Source: a virus. From it: a stretch of DNA of 64,000 bases. How positions within the stretch are numbered: the first letter of the stretch is position 1; every line of letters begins with the position of its first letter. The translations under genes were made by a program, and so were the position numbers. Positions 27,530 through 37,868 of the stretch are shown here, piece after piece. Where the stretch lies: positions 1 through 64,000 of IMG/VR virus record IMGVR_UViG_3300042317_001647. One strand, given 5' to 3'. The notes beneath the pieces were generated by a model that saw nothing but the letters and a program-made list of their open reading frames with translations, was not told the origin of the DNA and ran no database searches.

Positions 27530-28084
27530 ATGAGTTATTTGTTAAAAAAAGCAAAAGAAAAAGTTAAAAAGTTAGAAGAAGAGTTAAAAGGTGCTGATAT
27601 CAGTGATGCTTGGAAAGAATCCCTTGAAGAACAGTTAATAAAAGCAAAAGCTGAAGTTGAAAAATTCAAATCATTAGAACTACAAAATTTAGAGCAAATT
27701 GCATCAGAAATGAAAGTAATCAAAGGACACATAAAAGCAGTAGATGATAAGTATGAGTGTCGCACAGTTAAATTTATGTTTGCAGTAGCTGATTTTTTTG
27801 ATAAACCTAGATCTATTTCAAAATCATTAGCGAAAAACATACGTGAATATACAATCACCAAAATTAATGCACCCGTCTGTAGTATAGTAGGTAGTCCTAA
27901 ACCAGAATTGCCGCCAATGCCACAGCATGGTGGTATTCCAGAAAATACAGTGTATCTAGAACAACGACGAAAAGATCGCGAAGAAATGGTGAAGTTCAGG
28001 AATATTTCTGTTAATTATTTGGAGGCTAAACCATCCAAATTAGACCGAATTAAAGCAAAAGTAAATGCGTTCAAAAACGCATAA
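27530..28084 (+). CDS. Hypothetical coiled-coil protein, 184 aa
   Basis: ATG at 27530 follows GAGG in the nrdB stop region. The N-terminal 65 residues are Lys/Glu-rich coiled coil (KAKEKVKKLEEELKG); the C-terminal half is basic and contains PKPELPPMPQHGG. No recognised family. It is the last gene of the nrd run before a new regulated promoter. Confidence 0.6.
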   Translation: MSYLLKKAKEKVKKLEEELKGADISDAWKESLEEQLIKAKAEVEKFKSLELQNLEQIASEMKVIKGHIKAVDDKYECRTVKFMFAVADFFDKPRSISKSLAKNIREYTITKINAPVCSIVGSPKPELPPMPQHGGIPENTVYLEQRRKDREEMVKFRNISVNYLEAKPSKLDRIKAKVNAFKNA

Positions 28085-28089
28085 TAGAT

Positions 28090-28130
28090 TTGACAACGTG
28101 TGAAGTATGATGTATAATAGTACTTCACAC
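28090..28130 (+). promoter_or_regulatory. Consensus promoter with 10-bp operator palindrome
   Basis: TTGACA (28090-28095), 17-base spacer, TATAAT (28113-28118). GTGTGAAGTA (28098-28107) and TACTTCACAC (28121-28130) are perfect inverted repeats centred on the -10 box. Only one arm would be in the transcript, so this is an operator rather than an RNA hairpin. Confidence 0.8.
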
Positions 28131-28153
28131 AACACAAATATAAGGAAATAAAA

Positions 28154-28321
28154 ATGGCACAAGTTCAAGAAGAAGTAGTAGTAATTAAATTAAGCAAATT
28201 GGTAAAAAATGATGATGCGTTAAAAGAATCGCTAATTGGAGAAGAGTTTGAATCAACTGTTGAATCAATTGTTCAAGAATTAGTCGGTAGTAATGTTATT
28301 GTAGAAGTAGAGAGAGCATAA
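28154..28321 (+). CDS. Hypothetical acidic 55-aa protein
   Basis: ATG at 28154 preceded by AAGGAAA. Sequence MAQVQEEVVVIKLSKLVKND and onward, strongly acidic, ending VIVEVERA. First gene behind the palindromic promoter, one base ahead of glutaredoxin. Not recognised; a small regulator or inhibitor is possible. Confidence 0.65.
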   Translation: MAQVQEEVVVIKLSKLVKNDDALKESLIGEEFESTVESIVQELVGSNVIVEVERA

Positions 28322-28322
28322 A

Positions 28323-28625
28323 ATGTCAGATCAAGTTCCAGCAGATTATGTGGTCAATGCTGAAGGATTTTTAACAAAGCCATATTCAAAAAATGTAGCA
28401 ATTGTTTGGTCAAAGGATCAATGCACATTCTGTGATCAAGCAAAAGCATTATTACGAATGAAAGGTTATGAATATGAAGAACGTAACATTTCAGGTGATA
28501 GATGGACTCGTGAAGATTTGCTCGAAGCCGTTCCCACCGCACGAGCCGTTCCACAAATTTTCGTCGATGGCAATTATATCGGCGGGTTCACAGAATTAAG
28601 ACAATATTTACAGGAAGCAGTATGA
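28323..28625 (+). CDS. Glutaredoxin
   Basis: 100 residues, thioredoxin fold. The redox motif is C34-T-F-C37 (CPYC in classical glutaredoxins), with the cis-Pro loop RAVPQIF and the glutathione-site GG in YIGGFTEL. It probably reduces the C-terminal cysteines of NrdA. It starts one base after the 55-aa gene stop and overlaps the next gene by four bases. Confidence 0.9.
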   Translation: MSDQVPADYVVNAEGFLTKPYSKNVAIVWSKDQCTFCDQAKALLRMKGYEYEERNISGDRWTREDLLEAVPTARAVPQIFVDGNYIGGFTELRQYLQEAV

Positions 28626-28909
28626 TTATAGATAAAGGCGTTTCACCTGGTGAAGTAGTCACCGTAAAATTAACCTCCGGCGAGGAATTGATTGCATCAT
28701 TAGTTGAAGAACGTAATGATTTCATCAAAGTTTCAAAACCAAAAGTATTAGCAAGTGGTCATAATGGAATTGGCATGGTCCCATATTTATTCACAGTAGA
28801 TCCCGATAGGGATATCAAGTTGGCTAGATCAACTATCGTTGTTCTTGAACCTTCTGATAAAGAATCAGCTTCTCAATATACCAAATCAACAACTGGTATC
28901 ATCGTTTAA
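28622..28909 (+). CDS. Small beta-barrel (Sm-like) protein, 95 aa
   Basis: Overlaps glutaredoxin by ATGA. VTVKLTSGEELIASLVEE and the following strands resemble the Sm1 motif of Sm/Hfq-like barrels; the C-terminal 20 residues look disordered. RNA binding is possible but not shown; this is a fold-level impression. Confidence 0.55.
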   Translation: MIIDKGVSPGEVVTVKLTSGEELIASLVEERNDFIKVSKPKVLASGHNGIGMVPYLFTVDPDRDIKLARSTIVVLEPSDKESASQYTKSTTGIIV

Positions 28910-28960
28910 TCACAAGCACCTGCTAATACCTAATTCAGAAATAATGTACTCAATATTTCT

Positions 28961-28968
28961 GATAAATA
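28961..28968 (+). promoter_or_regulatory. T4-type late promoter (GATAAATA)
   Basis: GATAAATA, four bases before the ATG at 28973, so either the transcript is leaderless or the start is further in. Confidence 0.4.
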
Positions 28969-28972
28969 AGTC

Positions 28973-29230
28973 ATGGGTTATAAAATATTAGCAGGTGCAC
29001 CTTTCGACAAAAACAATCTTTTCACCACATCTGGATTGGATGCTGGTCCAATAAAAGTACTATATGAATCTGCCATAGTTCAAAGTATGGATGGAGGCGA
29101 TTTTACTCAAGGACTACCAACAGAAATTTTACATGATGGGGGTGAAATCCCGCTCGCCGGAACTGCATCCTACTATCCATCTAAAATTTATGGCCCTGAA
29201 GATATAGTGACGGTATTCTATGACAACTAA
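28973..29230 (+). CDS. Hypothetical protein upstream of the tail-tip gene, 85 aa
   Basis: Small protein rich in Gly, Asp and Pro; overlaps the next gene by 11 bases. No recognised domain; virion role inferred only from position. Confidence 0.55.
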   Translation: MGYKILAGAPFDKNNLFTTSGLDAGPIKVLYESAIVQSMDGGDFTQGLPTEILHDGGEIPLAGTASYYPSKIYGPEDIVTVFYDN

Positions 29231-32200
29231 TTCTAAAGGAAGCATTTTACTCAGACGTGGTCCAACTACTGATAGACTAGCATTTTGCCCATTGGCAGGC
29301 GAAATAATCTATGATACCACATTAAAACAAATATTCGTTGGCGATGGCGCTACTTATGGTGGGTTACCAGTTGGCTCTGGTAGTGGATCAGGTGGTGGAT
29401 CTGGATCTGGGGGAGCTAGCGGTGCTAGCGGTGCTAGTGGTGCATCTGGGTCAACTGGGTCTAATGAGCTAACACCTGAAAATATTCTAGCACTATTATC
29501 GGGCAAGATAACCGAAACACATTTGTATAAAGATTTACATGATCGAATTAATTTAATTGATGGCGATTATACATTAGCAAATAGTGTTGCATCTCGCATA
29601 AAAATAGTAGCAGATAATGTCACCTCACTGGTTAATACATATGCCACATTATCTGATTCATTACTTGAAGAATCACAAACTCGCGCAACTGAAATATTAA
29701 ATGAAGCAACTAATAGAAGAGCAGCGATTGATGCAGAAAAATTAATTAGACAAAACAGCTATGAATCATTAGCGTCTGATATAACAACCATACATTCATC
29801 CCTTGCTGGCAATGCTAGTGCTATTGAACAAGAATCAATATCAAGAACTACCGCGACTACTGCATTAGCTTCTGATATTACAACAGTCGCAACAAGATTA
29901 AACAATTTCAATAATTCTGGGTTTACCGCCGAAGCATTTGTATCTAATGAAAGTACTGCCCGAATAGCAGGAGATACCGCAATTGCGAGTGATTTATCAA
30001 CATTGGGGGTGAATGTTGGGAATATGTCATCATCAATAGTTAATCTTTCACAAGTAACCCAAGCACAAGCCACAGAATTGTCTCAACTGTTGGCCAGGGT
30101 TGGTACAAATGAATCTGCAATTACTGATGTTAGTACTACCACTGCAGCACAAGCGCAAACATTAAATAATTTATTAACAAGAACAACTAACGCTGAATCT
30201 AGTATATCAAGTCTTAATACTACAGTAGCCGAACAAGCACAGACATTTACAAGTCTGTTATCAAGAACTGCTAACGCTGAATCTAGTATATCAAGTCTTA
30301 ATACTGCTTCTGCAACCCAAGCTGAATCCCTTGGACAAATGCTGACCAAAGTTGATAACATGCAATCAGCTATTACGTCCATTAATACCACTACTGCAAA
30401 TTATTCTAGCACACTCAATCAACTAGTAACAACATCAGAATCCAATAGTTCACAGATTACTACTCTTGCGTTAACTAATGCAGATATGGCAGATTTAGTC
30501 ACACAGATTAGTTCCAGATTGAATGGTGTTGATAACACCGATGCAACTATTGAGCAAAAGTTCACTACCGTTTCCGAAGACATTAGTAGTTTATATGCAC
30601 AATATACATTAAAAGTTGATGTTAATGGTAGGATTTCTGGGTTTGGATTGGCATCATCTGCAACAGAATCGGCGTTTGGTGTTAATGCCGACACATTTTG
30701 GATTTCGGCACCGACTACATTTTCATCACCAACCACTCCAGTATCACCTAACAACGGCGATACTTGGTTCAATTCGACTACCAAACATACCTATTTATAT
30801 AATGGCATTTCGTGGGATTTATTCAACCCAATCGTACCATTCGTTGTACAAACCACACCAACTACCATTAATGGTGTGTTAATTGATCCTGGTATTTACA
30901 TGGATAGTGCGTATATCCAGAATGCTTCAATAACTAATGCTCATATTGGCGAATATATCCAATCTGAAAACTATTCTGATAGTGGAACATTTTCAGGTTG
31001 GCGTATTGATAAAAGCGGTACTGCTATCTTTAATTCTATTATTATTAAAGATAGTGATGGTAATGTAACAATGGCAAGCGGTGGTGCCGCATGGGATTAT
31101 ATATATGGCACTGGTAAACCACAAAGTAATGCCACCAGAAATGTATATGTTGGCTTCTGGGAACCATCACATAATTATTCAGTTGGGGATATTGTCACCG
31201 ACAATGCTGGTTATAGTTGGATATGTACGGCTAATCATAATTCAAACCTATCCAATCATATTTTACCTATATTACCGGCGCAATCTAATTCATTTTGGAC
31301 TACATCTGGCTCTAAATCACTGGATGCTATTAGTGTAATAAATCCTAATCAATCTCACACACTATCAGCTTATTCAGATGGTACAGTACCAACTGAATCT
31401 TATATTGATTCTGGAACATCACTAACAGTTTTTGAAGGGACCATTAAGTTAGAATACGACGGAACTGGTACCACCGCTGGCACATGGCGGGTTGAAACAA
31501 TATCAACAAACATAACAGTTGGTAGTTTAATTGATTCTGGTGATTATGTCACGGTTGGGTATCATTCTGGCATGGCTGCTAATATTAATAGTGCATCAAT
31601 AACATATACTATTATTGGTAAACGAATGAATGGGGACGATTTTTCAATCATCACCAATCAATCATTTAGTAAATCAAAGGCTGGCACAACTGCAGTTATT
31701 CCTCCATCATATTCCATAGAAACCGATGCCGCCGTTATTGTCAAAAGTGCAGCAGATGCAGTTAGTGAAGGTAACTACACGCCAATTACCATTTACGGAA
31801 AAATGACGGATAATGCTGCATATACAACATCATATTACGGATGGATTACAGTTACTCCAAATAATGGGGTTGAAGCAACCACTGCAATTGATGTATCAAC
31901 ATCGCCCTATGTCTTAACGTTACCAAGTAATTCGAATGCATCCAGTGTTACTGTAAAATTGTACAATCAAAGTGTTATATCCGGGGCGGTTTTATTAGAT
32001 TCACAGACTATTAATGTAGTATTTAATGGCAAAAATGGCGAGGCTTATTTGTTGATTATTGAATCAACAAATGGCACAGAATTTCGGGTTGGTCAATCAA
32101 AAACATCAACGTTAAAAGCACATTTATTTTTAAATGGCGTTGATGTAACAGAAATTACTCCTGCTAGTTGGTTTAGATGGCGGCGTGTTTCAGTTATTCC

Positions 32201-32330
32201 AAAAGAAATTCCAAATGATGATGAAACTTGGAATGCCGCATATAATAGCGGATACAAGCAAATTTTCATAAATATAGATGACGTAAATTCACAAGCAAGT
32301 TTTTTCTGTGACATTGTGAATCCAACCTAA
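29220..32330 (+). CDS. Tail fibre / tip protein with J-like C-terminal region
   Basis: 1036 residues. N-terminal attachment module (GSILLRRGPTTDRL, AGEIIYDTTLKQIFVGDG), a Gly/Ser and GAS linker (about 53-80), then a long alpha-helical/coiled region with repeated NAESSISSLNT units (about 90-450). KVDVNGRISGFGLAS and YIQNASITNAHIGEYIQS mark a DUF1983/lambda gpJ-type segment, followed by beta modules. A module near residues 700-830 (VFEGTIKLEYDGTGTTAGTW) recurs in the protein starting at 33835. Likely a receptor-binding tip protein. Confidence 0.78.
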   Translation: MTTNSKGSILLRRGPTTDRLAFCPLAGEIIYDTTLKQIFVGDGATYGGLPVGSGSGSGGGSGSGGASGASGASGASGSTGSNELTPENILALLSGKITETHLYKDLHDRINLIDGDYTLANSVASRIKIVADNVTSLVNTYATLSDSLLEESQTRATEILNEATNRRAAIDAEKLIRQNSYESLASDITTIHSSLAGNASAIEQESISRTTATTALASDITTVATRLNNFNNSGFTAEAFVSNESTARIAGDTAIASDLSTLGVNVGNMSSSIVNLSQVTQAQATELSQLLARVGTNESAITDVSTTTAAQAQTLNNLLTRTTNAESSISSLNTTVAEQAQTFTSLLSRTANAESSISSLNTASATQAESLGQMLTKVDNMQSAITSINTTTANYSSTLNQLVTTSESNSSQITTLALTNADMADLVTQISSRLNGVDNTDATIEQKFTTVSEDISSLYAQYTLKVDVNGRISGFGLASSATESAFGVNADTFWISAPTTFSSPTTPVSPNNGDTWFNSTTKHTYLYNGISWDLFNPIVPFVVQTTPTTINGVLIDPGIYMDSAYIQNASITNAHIGEYIQSENYSDSGTFSGWRIDKSGTAIFNSIIIKDSDGNVTMASGGAAWDYIYGTGKPQSNATRNVYVGFWEPSHNYSVGDIVTDNAGYSWICTANHNSNLSNHILPILPAQSNSFWTTSGSKSLDAISVINPNQSHTLSAYSDGTVPTESYIDSGTSLTVFEGTIKLEYDGTGTTAGTWRVETISTNITVGSLIDSGDYVTVGYHSGMAANINSASITYTIIGKRMNGDDFSIITNQSFSKSKAGTTAVIPPSYSIETDAAVIVKSAADAVSEGNYTPITIYGKMTDNAAYTTSYYGWITVTPNNGVEATTAIDVSTSPYVLTLPSNSNASSVTVKLYNQSVISGAVLLDSQTINVVFNGKNGEAYLLIIESTNGTEFRVGQSKTSTLKAHLFLNGVDVTEITPASWFRWRRVSVIPKEIPNDDETWNAAYNSGYKQIFINIDDVNSQASFFCDIVNPT

Positions 32331-32353
32331 ATAAAAATAGAGGACATATATAC

Positions 32354-33826
32354 ATGGCAACATTAGTTTCAACTGGTCAAATTACCATTGTAGATAATAA
32401 CGATGCACGTTCTATCGCTGCATACTTATCTTCAAGTGGTGGGACTCAACAAATTTTTACAAAAGATGAAAGTACACTTTCATTTACTCCAAACTATTCT
32501 TCTTCTGCACTTACGATTACTCCAGTAATTAGTATTTCTGGATTAACTACAGCAGAAGTATGGGCTGCATTAACCAATAAACAATTTGCACTTACTCAAG
32601 GTGGTGCCGCATTAACTACTGCTTCGACCTCAACCAGTTTTGTTAATAATTCATATGTTGTCGTTAATGCCCCATTTACAATCACACCCGGTGCAGCCGG
32701 TGCTACCACTTCATCCACTTTTGTACTCGGTGCTAATTTACTAGATACCGTTGGCACATTTACTGTGTTTTTCGATGCAGATTACTATGATGCACGTACC
32801 ACATTAACTACACATATCACATGCAGTATCACATTGAATACAGTGAAAACTGGTACTAATGCTGTTTATATTATGACACGTGGATCCAATAGTATTGAAA
32901 AATCAACAACCTCATCTAAATCAAATACTGCCATTTCGGTTGACCTTATTCGCGCAGGTGGGGTGGTTGATACATCTGGGATTACTTATAAGTGGTACGA
33001 AAATAACGGTGGTACCTTGATTGATGCTACACTAGCTAACGTTGGCACAGAATATGGCTTTAAAACAGTTGCATCACCTACCATTCCTACTGGATCTTTA
33101 GCGGAGTTAAACGTAAATATCCCAGCTGCTGGTGCATCTACAACCTATAATACGTTAGTAATTAATGAAAATGCAGTTACTAAAATTGGTATATATCGAG
33201 TTGATGTCACTGACTCTGATTCTAAAACTTATTCAACTTATTTTACAATTTATGATGTATCTGATCCGTATACCTGTACTATCAATTCTGATTCAGGTGA
33301 CAAATTACAGAATGGTAAAGGCAGCACCAATTTAACACCATCAGTTTGGTATGGCGATTCTGCTGTAACATTAACTGGATGGTCTTTTACTTGGTATTTT
33401 TGGGATAAAAATGGTAAACGTGGCGCTTTTATTGATACTAGCAAAATATCAACCGCAGGTGGTGCACCAATCACCGGTGTTGCAACACCAGGCAACTCTG
33501 CTGTAATTAGCTATTCTGGTACATCTTATGCTTTTGCAGCTGGTGATATTATTAAATGTGTAGCAGCAGATGGTAGTGCTTATTTTTATGAAGTTGCATC
33601 TAGTACCACTAATGCCGTCACTATCAGAACCCCATCTACAAATTCATCATGGTTAAGTTTCACTAATTTCCCAGCGCCTTCATCTACTACAACATTTAGT
33701 GGTGGTAAATTATACGGCTGTGTCACAGGTGGTACTAGAACAACTTCCGCAGGTGCTTCGATAACTTTGTCAGGTGACGAAGTAGATTTCAAATCCAGAA
33801 TCACCGTGGATGCAAACAGACCATAA
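32354..33826 (+). CDS. Beta-rich tail protein
   Basis: 490 residues beginning MATLVSTGQITIVDNNDARS, which is paralogous to the start of the next gene (MATKVSSGEITIVDVNDGGS). Contains Ig-like repeats rich in Thr/Ser (about 150-300). GAGGA nine bases ahead of the ATG. Together with its neighbours it forms the second fibre cluster. Confidence 0.68.
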   Translation: MATLVSTGQITIVDNNDARSIAAYLSSSGGTQQIFTKDESTLSFTPNYSSSALTITPVISISGLTTAEVWAALTNKQFALTQGGAALTTASTSTSFVNNSYVVVNAPFTITPGAAGATTSSTFVLGANLLDTVGTFTVFFDADYYDARTTLTTHITCSITLNTVKTGTNAVYIMTRGSNSIEKSTTSSKSNTAISVDLIRAGGVVDTSGITYKWYENNGGTLIDATLANVGTEYGFKTVASPTIPTGSLAELNVNIPAAGASTTYNTLVINENAVTKIGIYRVDVTDSDSKTYSTYFTIYDVSDPYTCTINSDSGDKLQNGKGSTNLTPSVWYGDSAVTLTGWSFTWYFWDKNGKRGAFIDTSKISTAGGAPITGVATPGNSAVISYSGTSYAFAAGDIIKCVAADGSAYFYEVASSTTNAVTIRTPSTNSSWLSFTNFPAPSSTTTFSGGKLYGCVTGGTRTTSAGASITLSGDEVDFKSRITVDANRP

Positions 33827-33834
33827 GGATATAC

Positions 33835-36800
33835 ATGGCAACAAAAGTTTCAAGTGGCGAAATTACAATAGTTGATGTCAATGATGGTGGCAGTTTTTAT
33901 ACTGCCACAGTTTATGCTCAACAAGTTGGTCAACCAGACACACCATCAGGGGGTTCTTATAATTTTAGCACACAAGTGTTAACCGTACCAACTGATCCAA
34001 ATCCAGCAACTAACCCATCCACCGGTGCTACAATCTGGTCAGCGTCAATTCCAACATCTACCACTACGCCAACATGGGCTGCAACTTATACATTTAGTAT
34101 AATACCACCCAATACATCTAGTACTGGTGGAACATGGGGGACACCGGTATTGTTTGTTGTTAATGGCACTAATGGAACGAATGGCACTAATGGGATTTCA
34201 GCGATATTATCAAACGAATCATTTACATTTCCAGCAACCTCTACCGGAGTAGTAGGTTCGTACACTGGGTCTGGTACTAATGTTTATGTGTACGAAGGCG
34301 CAACCCAATTATCATATGACGGGGTTGGCACCTCTGCTGGAACATGGACTGTTACATCCACTGCTACTAATATAACAAGAGGATCTTTAACTGATTCTGG
34401 TACTTATTTAACAGTAGGTGATCATTCAGGCGTGGCTAATAATATTGATACCTCTAGTATTACATATACCATAACTGGCAAATCTGCTAGTAATACTGCC
34501 TTTACAATTGTCAAATCACAAACATTTAGTAAATCTAAAGCAGGCACGGATGGCCAATCTGGATTAGGCTCTACTGTTTCTATCACATCTAACCGTGAAG
34601 TTTCATTTACTGCAACCGATGGCACAATAGATGCTGGACAGGCTGATATTATTTTCACAGCAAATATTATCAATATGACTAGCCCAATTTATTCTTGGAC
34701 ATTTTCTGGATTTCAAACTGCACCTTCTAATAGTGGCACATCATCACAAACGATATCTGCTACACATTTTGGAACTTCAAAATCAGCAAAAGTCACTGTT
34801 ACGGTAACTTATAATAGTCAAACCTACACGGATGATTATACAATAGTTAGATTAGAAAAATCATCTGCGGCGGCTGGTGCAACTGTCGGTGCCACTTGGG
34901 GCACTAACATCTCAGGACAACCCAGTAATGATTTGATGTTCAATAACCTTCAAACAGATACTTGGATTGTTGGTCAAACTCCTCCTTGGCTTTTTATTGG
35001 AGCTGCTACAGAAAATTCCATAGAGTATGACACAAATCAAACAGGCACTCGTGTTCCTGTCTGGAAATGTACATCTAACGGTGACAATGCTGCTGACGGT
35101 GGCTGGAATGCTGATGCAAATGCCGGTAAAAATTGGTTTAAAGTCGATAAAAATAAATCATATAGATTTGCGGTTCCCGTCAAAATAACAAGTGGCACTA
35201 CTGGTTCATATTATTGGGGTATTGGTGGAGATACAGTTTGTGCTTTAAACACAAGTAATAAAGATAGTAATCCTTATTTTGTTTATGGGCAACGCGTTGG
35301 TCTCGTGGCAAATCGTTGGTATTTGTTGGTTGGTTATGTGTTTCCGGCTGGAAGTACGGGGAACACCAATGCTGGTTCAGGTATATTCGATTTGACCACA
35401 GGTGAACTGATCGCTGAAAGATGGAATTATTGTTGGGCAAGTGATGTTGAATACACAGGCACTCGTGCTTATCAGTTTTACTGTGGAACTGCAGGAGAAA
35501 CACAAGTATTTGGTTATCCTGTTGTTGAAGTTGTGGATGGCACAGAAAGTAAATTGTTTGACAATCTTGGTTATTCTGCGTTACTAAATGCACAGCAAAA
35601 ATGGTCTGATGTACAAAATAATGATGGTAAAAGACCTGCTGATTATGCGGATGTAACTAACTACAATGACACAAGAGTTTCAAATGTTATTGAAGAAAAT
35701 AGTACTTTGTTTGTTGCTCGTCCTATCGGGGCTAGTTATAATTCAAATCAAGGTGCTGTCACGGGCATGATCAGAATTATATTGCCGCAAGGTTTCACTG
35801 ATACTATGATGAAATTCACGGTGAATGTCTATACCTATAGTTCTGATAAATCATTTAGTTTAAATTTAGCAGGCTATAACTATCAAGATAATGGTACTTG
35901 GTACAACACAGAAGCCAATTTAATAGGTTCAACTGCAGCAGATAATCGCGTCCGCTTTGGCTATGATTCCACACTGGGTAAATGTTGTATTTATATCGGT
36001 GAACCTACCAGCTCTTGGAGTTATCCAAAAGTAATGGTTAAAGACTTTATTGCTGGGTATTCAAACTTTGCACGAAGCGTATGGGAAACAGGTTGGGTGA
36101 TTGATATTGTTACTTCTACACCGCAACTTGTAACTCAAGATTACGCTGATGCTTTGATTGATGCTGCTAGTATTAGAAACCAAGGATCATTGGCCACAAA
36201 ATCTAATGTTGATTATTCCTCTGAGATAACAAATTTACCTGGGTTAGGTGTTAATAGATTAGTCAATACTGATTTCAAAGGCATTACAGGTTGGTTTCAA
36301 GGTTGGAATCCGGGAGGTGCAAATATAGTCAATTTCAATGATTCTACTACTATTTGGGGGGTTGATGCGTATTGGAGACCGAAAGGCGGCAATGCTCTTG
36401 CTATAGAACAAGATGGTATAGGTTCAAACGATATAGCAATTGATATTTATAATGGTGGTACTTGGGGCACTAATGACCAACGCATAGCAGTTAAGCCTAA
36501 TACCAAATATGAATTTTCAGCCAGGATTGCTGCACACAGATGTATCGGCATCGAAATGTATGTAGCTGTATATAATTCAAACGGGGATAATATAAGTAAT
36601 TGGTCACTACCTTATAGTTCTTGGTATGTACCAGCTACGGGTGGTACGGACTTAAGTAATTATACACAATACTCAATCTTCTTTATATCAGACCCAACCG
36701 CAGCTTATGTACAACCCTATTTCAGAAAAGGTAATACCCAAGCTGGTCAAGCTGACAGTTGGATGTGGATAACACAACCTTATTTCGGCGAAGCTGCTCC

Positions 36801-37449
36801 AAGTCAGACCACAGCAAGTGCCTATGTACCAGGAGCTCCAGCAGGTGCTTTTGCAAACTTAAATCAAATCAATTCCACTAATGTAATCACTTATATTGCT
36901 AATGCTGCTATTAATTCTGCGCAGATAGAGAATGCAGCCATCACACAAGCCAAGATAGGAGATGCTGCTATCGGTAATGCACAAATAGATAGAGCTTCTG
37001 TTAATAAACTTAAAGTAGTAACTGCCGATATTGTTGATGCTAGTGTAGAAACATTGAAGATTGCGGGTAATGCAGTTACTGTGCCAATGAACGCTTATAC
37101 AATATCATCGATTGGTCTGGTTAAAGGAATTTGGACAACAGTGCAGACACTTACCATACCAGTGTTGAGCACTACAGAAACTACATCTTTAATTATACCT
37201 TTTGGTTTATGTTACACCGTAGATTATGGGCCGTTTATTGTTAGATTGTTAAGTGGAGACATTGTTTTATATGAGGCTTGGTGGCTTAATGGTTATAGCT
37301 TTGCTGGGGGGCTGCAAGGAAATGCAAATATAAATTATACGCTGCCAGCTAACACCTCTAAAACACTTACATTATCAGTTTTAACGAATGGAGATTATAA
37401 TGGTAATGCAGATAATAGGTATATAAGCTGCCTTGGAGCAAGAAGATAA
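33835..37449 (+). CDS. Large mosaic tail fibre with carbohydrate-binding modules
   Basis: 1204 residues. Residues 1-345 match the style of the upstream fibres (NGTNGTNGTNG linker; YVYEGATQLSYDGVGTSAGT module shared with the 29220 gene). From about residue 350 the codon choice shifts (more CTT, CCT, GCT) and two long jelly-roll-like modules follow (about 370-560 and 760-990, the second starting NRLVNTDFKGITGW). Then come helical-repeat AAINSAQIENAAITQAKIGD (lambda J-like) and a C-terminal beta domain. Suggests domain exchange with another phage type. Confidence 0.7.
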   Translation: MATKVSSGEITIVDVNDGGSFYTATVYAQQVGQPDTPSGGSYNFSTQVLTVPTDPNPATNPSTGATIWSASIPTSTTTPTWAATYTFSIIPPNTSSTGGTWGTPVLFVVNGTNGTNGTNGISAILSNESFTFPATSTGVVGSYTGSGTNVYVYEGATQLSYDGVGTSAGTWTVTSTATNITRGSLTDSGTYLTVGDHSGVANNIDTSSITYTITGKSASNTAFTIVKSQTFSKSKAGTDGQSGLGSTVSITSNREVSFTATDGTIDAGQADIIFTANIINMTSPIYSWTFSGFQTAPSNSGTSSQTISATHFGTSKSAKVTVTVTYNSQTYTDDYTIVRLEKSSAAAGATVGATWGTNISGQPSNDLMFNNLQTDTWIVGQTPPWLFIGAATENSIEYDTNQTGTRVPVWKCTSNGDNAADGGWNADANAGKNWFKVDKNKSYRFAVPVKITSGTTGSYYWGIGGDTVCALNTSNKDSNPYFVYGQRVGLVANRWYLLVGYVFPAGSTGNTNAGSGIFDLTTGELIAERWNYCWASDVEYTGTRAYQFYCGTAGETQVFGYPVVEVVDGTESKLFDNLGYSALLNAQQKWSDVQNNDGKRPADYADVTNYNDTRVSNVIEENSTLFVARPIGASYNSNQGAVTGMIRIILPQGFTDTMMKFTVNVYTYSSDKSFSLNLAGYNYQDNGTWYNTEANLIGSTAADNRVRFGYDSTLGKCCIYIGEPTSSWSYPKVMVKDFIAGYSNFARSVWETGWVIDIVTSTPQLVTQDYADALIDAASIRNQGSLATKSNVDYSSEITNLPGLGVNRLVNTDFKGITGWFQGWNPGGANIVNFNDSTTIWGVDAYWRPKGGNALAIEQDGIGSNDIAIDIYNGGTWGTNDQRIAVKPNTKYEFSARIAAHRCIGIEMYVAVYNSNGDNISNWSLPYSSWYVPATGGTDLSNYTQYSIFFISDPTAAYVQPYFRKGNTQAGQADSWMWITQPYFGEAAPSQTTASAYVPGAPAGAFANLNQINSTNVITYIANAAINSAQIENAAITQAKIGDAAIGNAQIDRASVNKLKVVTADIVDASVETLKIAGNAVTVPMNAYTISSIGLVKGIWTTVQTLTIPVLSTTETTSLIIPFGLCYTVDYGPFIVRLLSGDIVLYEAWWLNGYSFAGGLQGNANINYTLPANTSKTLTLSVLTNGDYNGNADNRYISCLGARR

Positions 37450-37868
37450 TGCAAGCAATTTATTACAATCAAAATGGCCAAATATTGCGCCAAGTAGATG
37501 CACCAGAAGAATATCTCATTCTTCAAAAACAAGAAGGAGAGTTTATACTCTTTGGGGAAGCTAATGATGCGACTCAATATATAGACGTTGAAACCGCAGA
37601 AATCCGAGATATACCACCAAAACTCAACGATTACAGCGAATTCAACTGGCAAACAAAACAATGGGAAGATGACCCTGCGACTGCTAAACGCCAGGTATTG
37701 AGTAAGAGGCAGCAATTACTATCAATGAGTGACTGGACAGACACGGTATCAGCATCTACAAGATTAGAAAACTACAACGAGTGGCAAACATACCGTCAAG
37801 CACTTCGAGATATTACCTTGCAAGAAAAATACCCATTTGAAATTATCTGGCCGGAGAAACCAGCATGA
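37449..37868 (+). CDS. Phage tail assembly chaperone-like protein
   Basis: 139 residues, overlapping the fibre gene by one base (TAATG). The C-terminus (LSMSDWTDTVSAS and EWQTYRQALRDIT) matches the pattern of phage tail assembly chaperones that sit behind fibre genes. Probably helps fold or attach the large mosaic fibre immediately upstream. Confidence 0.7.
   Translation: MQAIYYNQNGQILRQVDAPEEYLILQKQEGEFILFGEANDATQYIDVETAEIRDIPPKLNDYSEFNWQTKQWEDDPATAKRQVLSKRQQLLSMSDWTDTVSASTRLENYNEWQTYRQALRDITLQEKYPFEIIWPEKPA

Noticed and set aside
37395-37715. Minus-strand open frames opposite the fibre and chaperone genes
   Set aside because: No ribosome sites, hydrophobic nonsense composition and full overlap with well-supported plus-strand genes.
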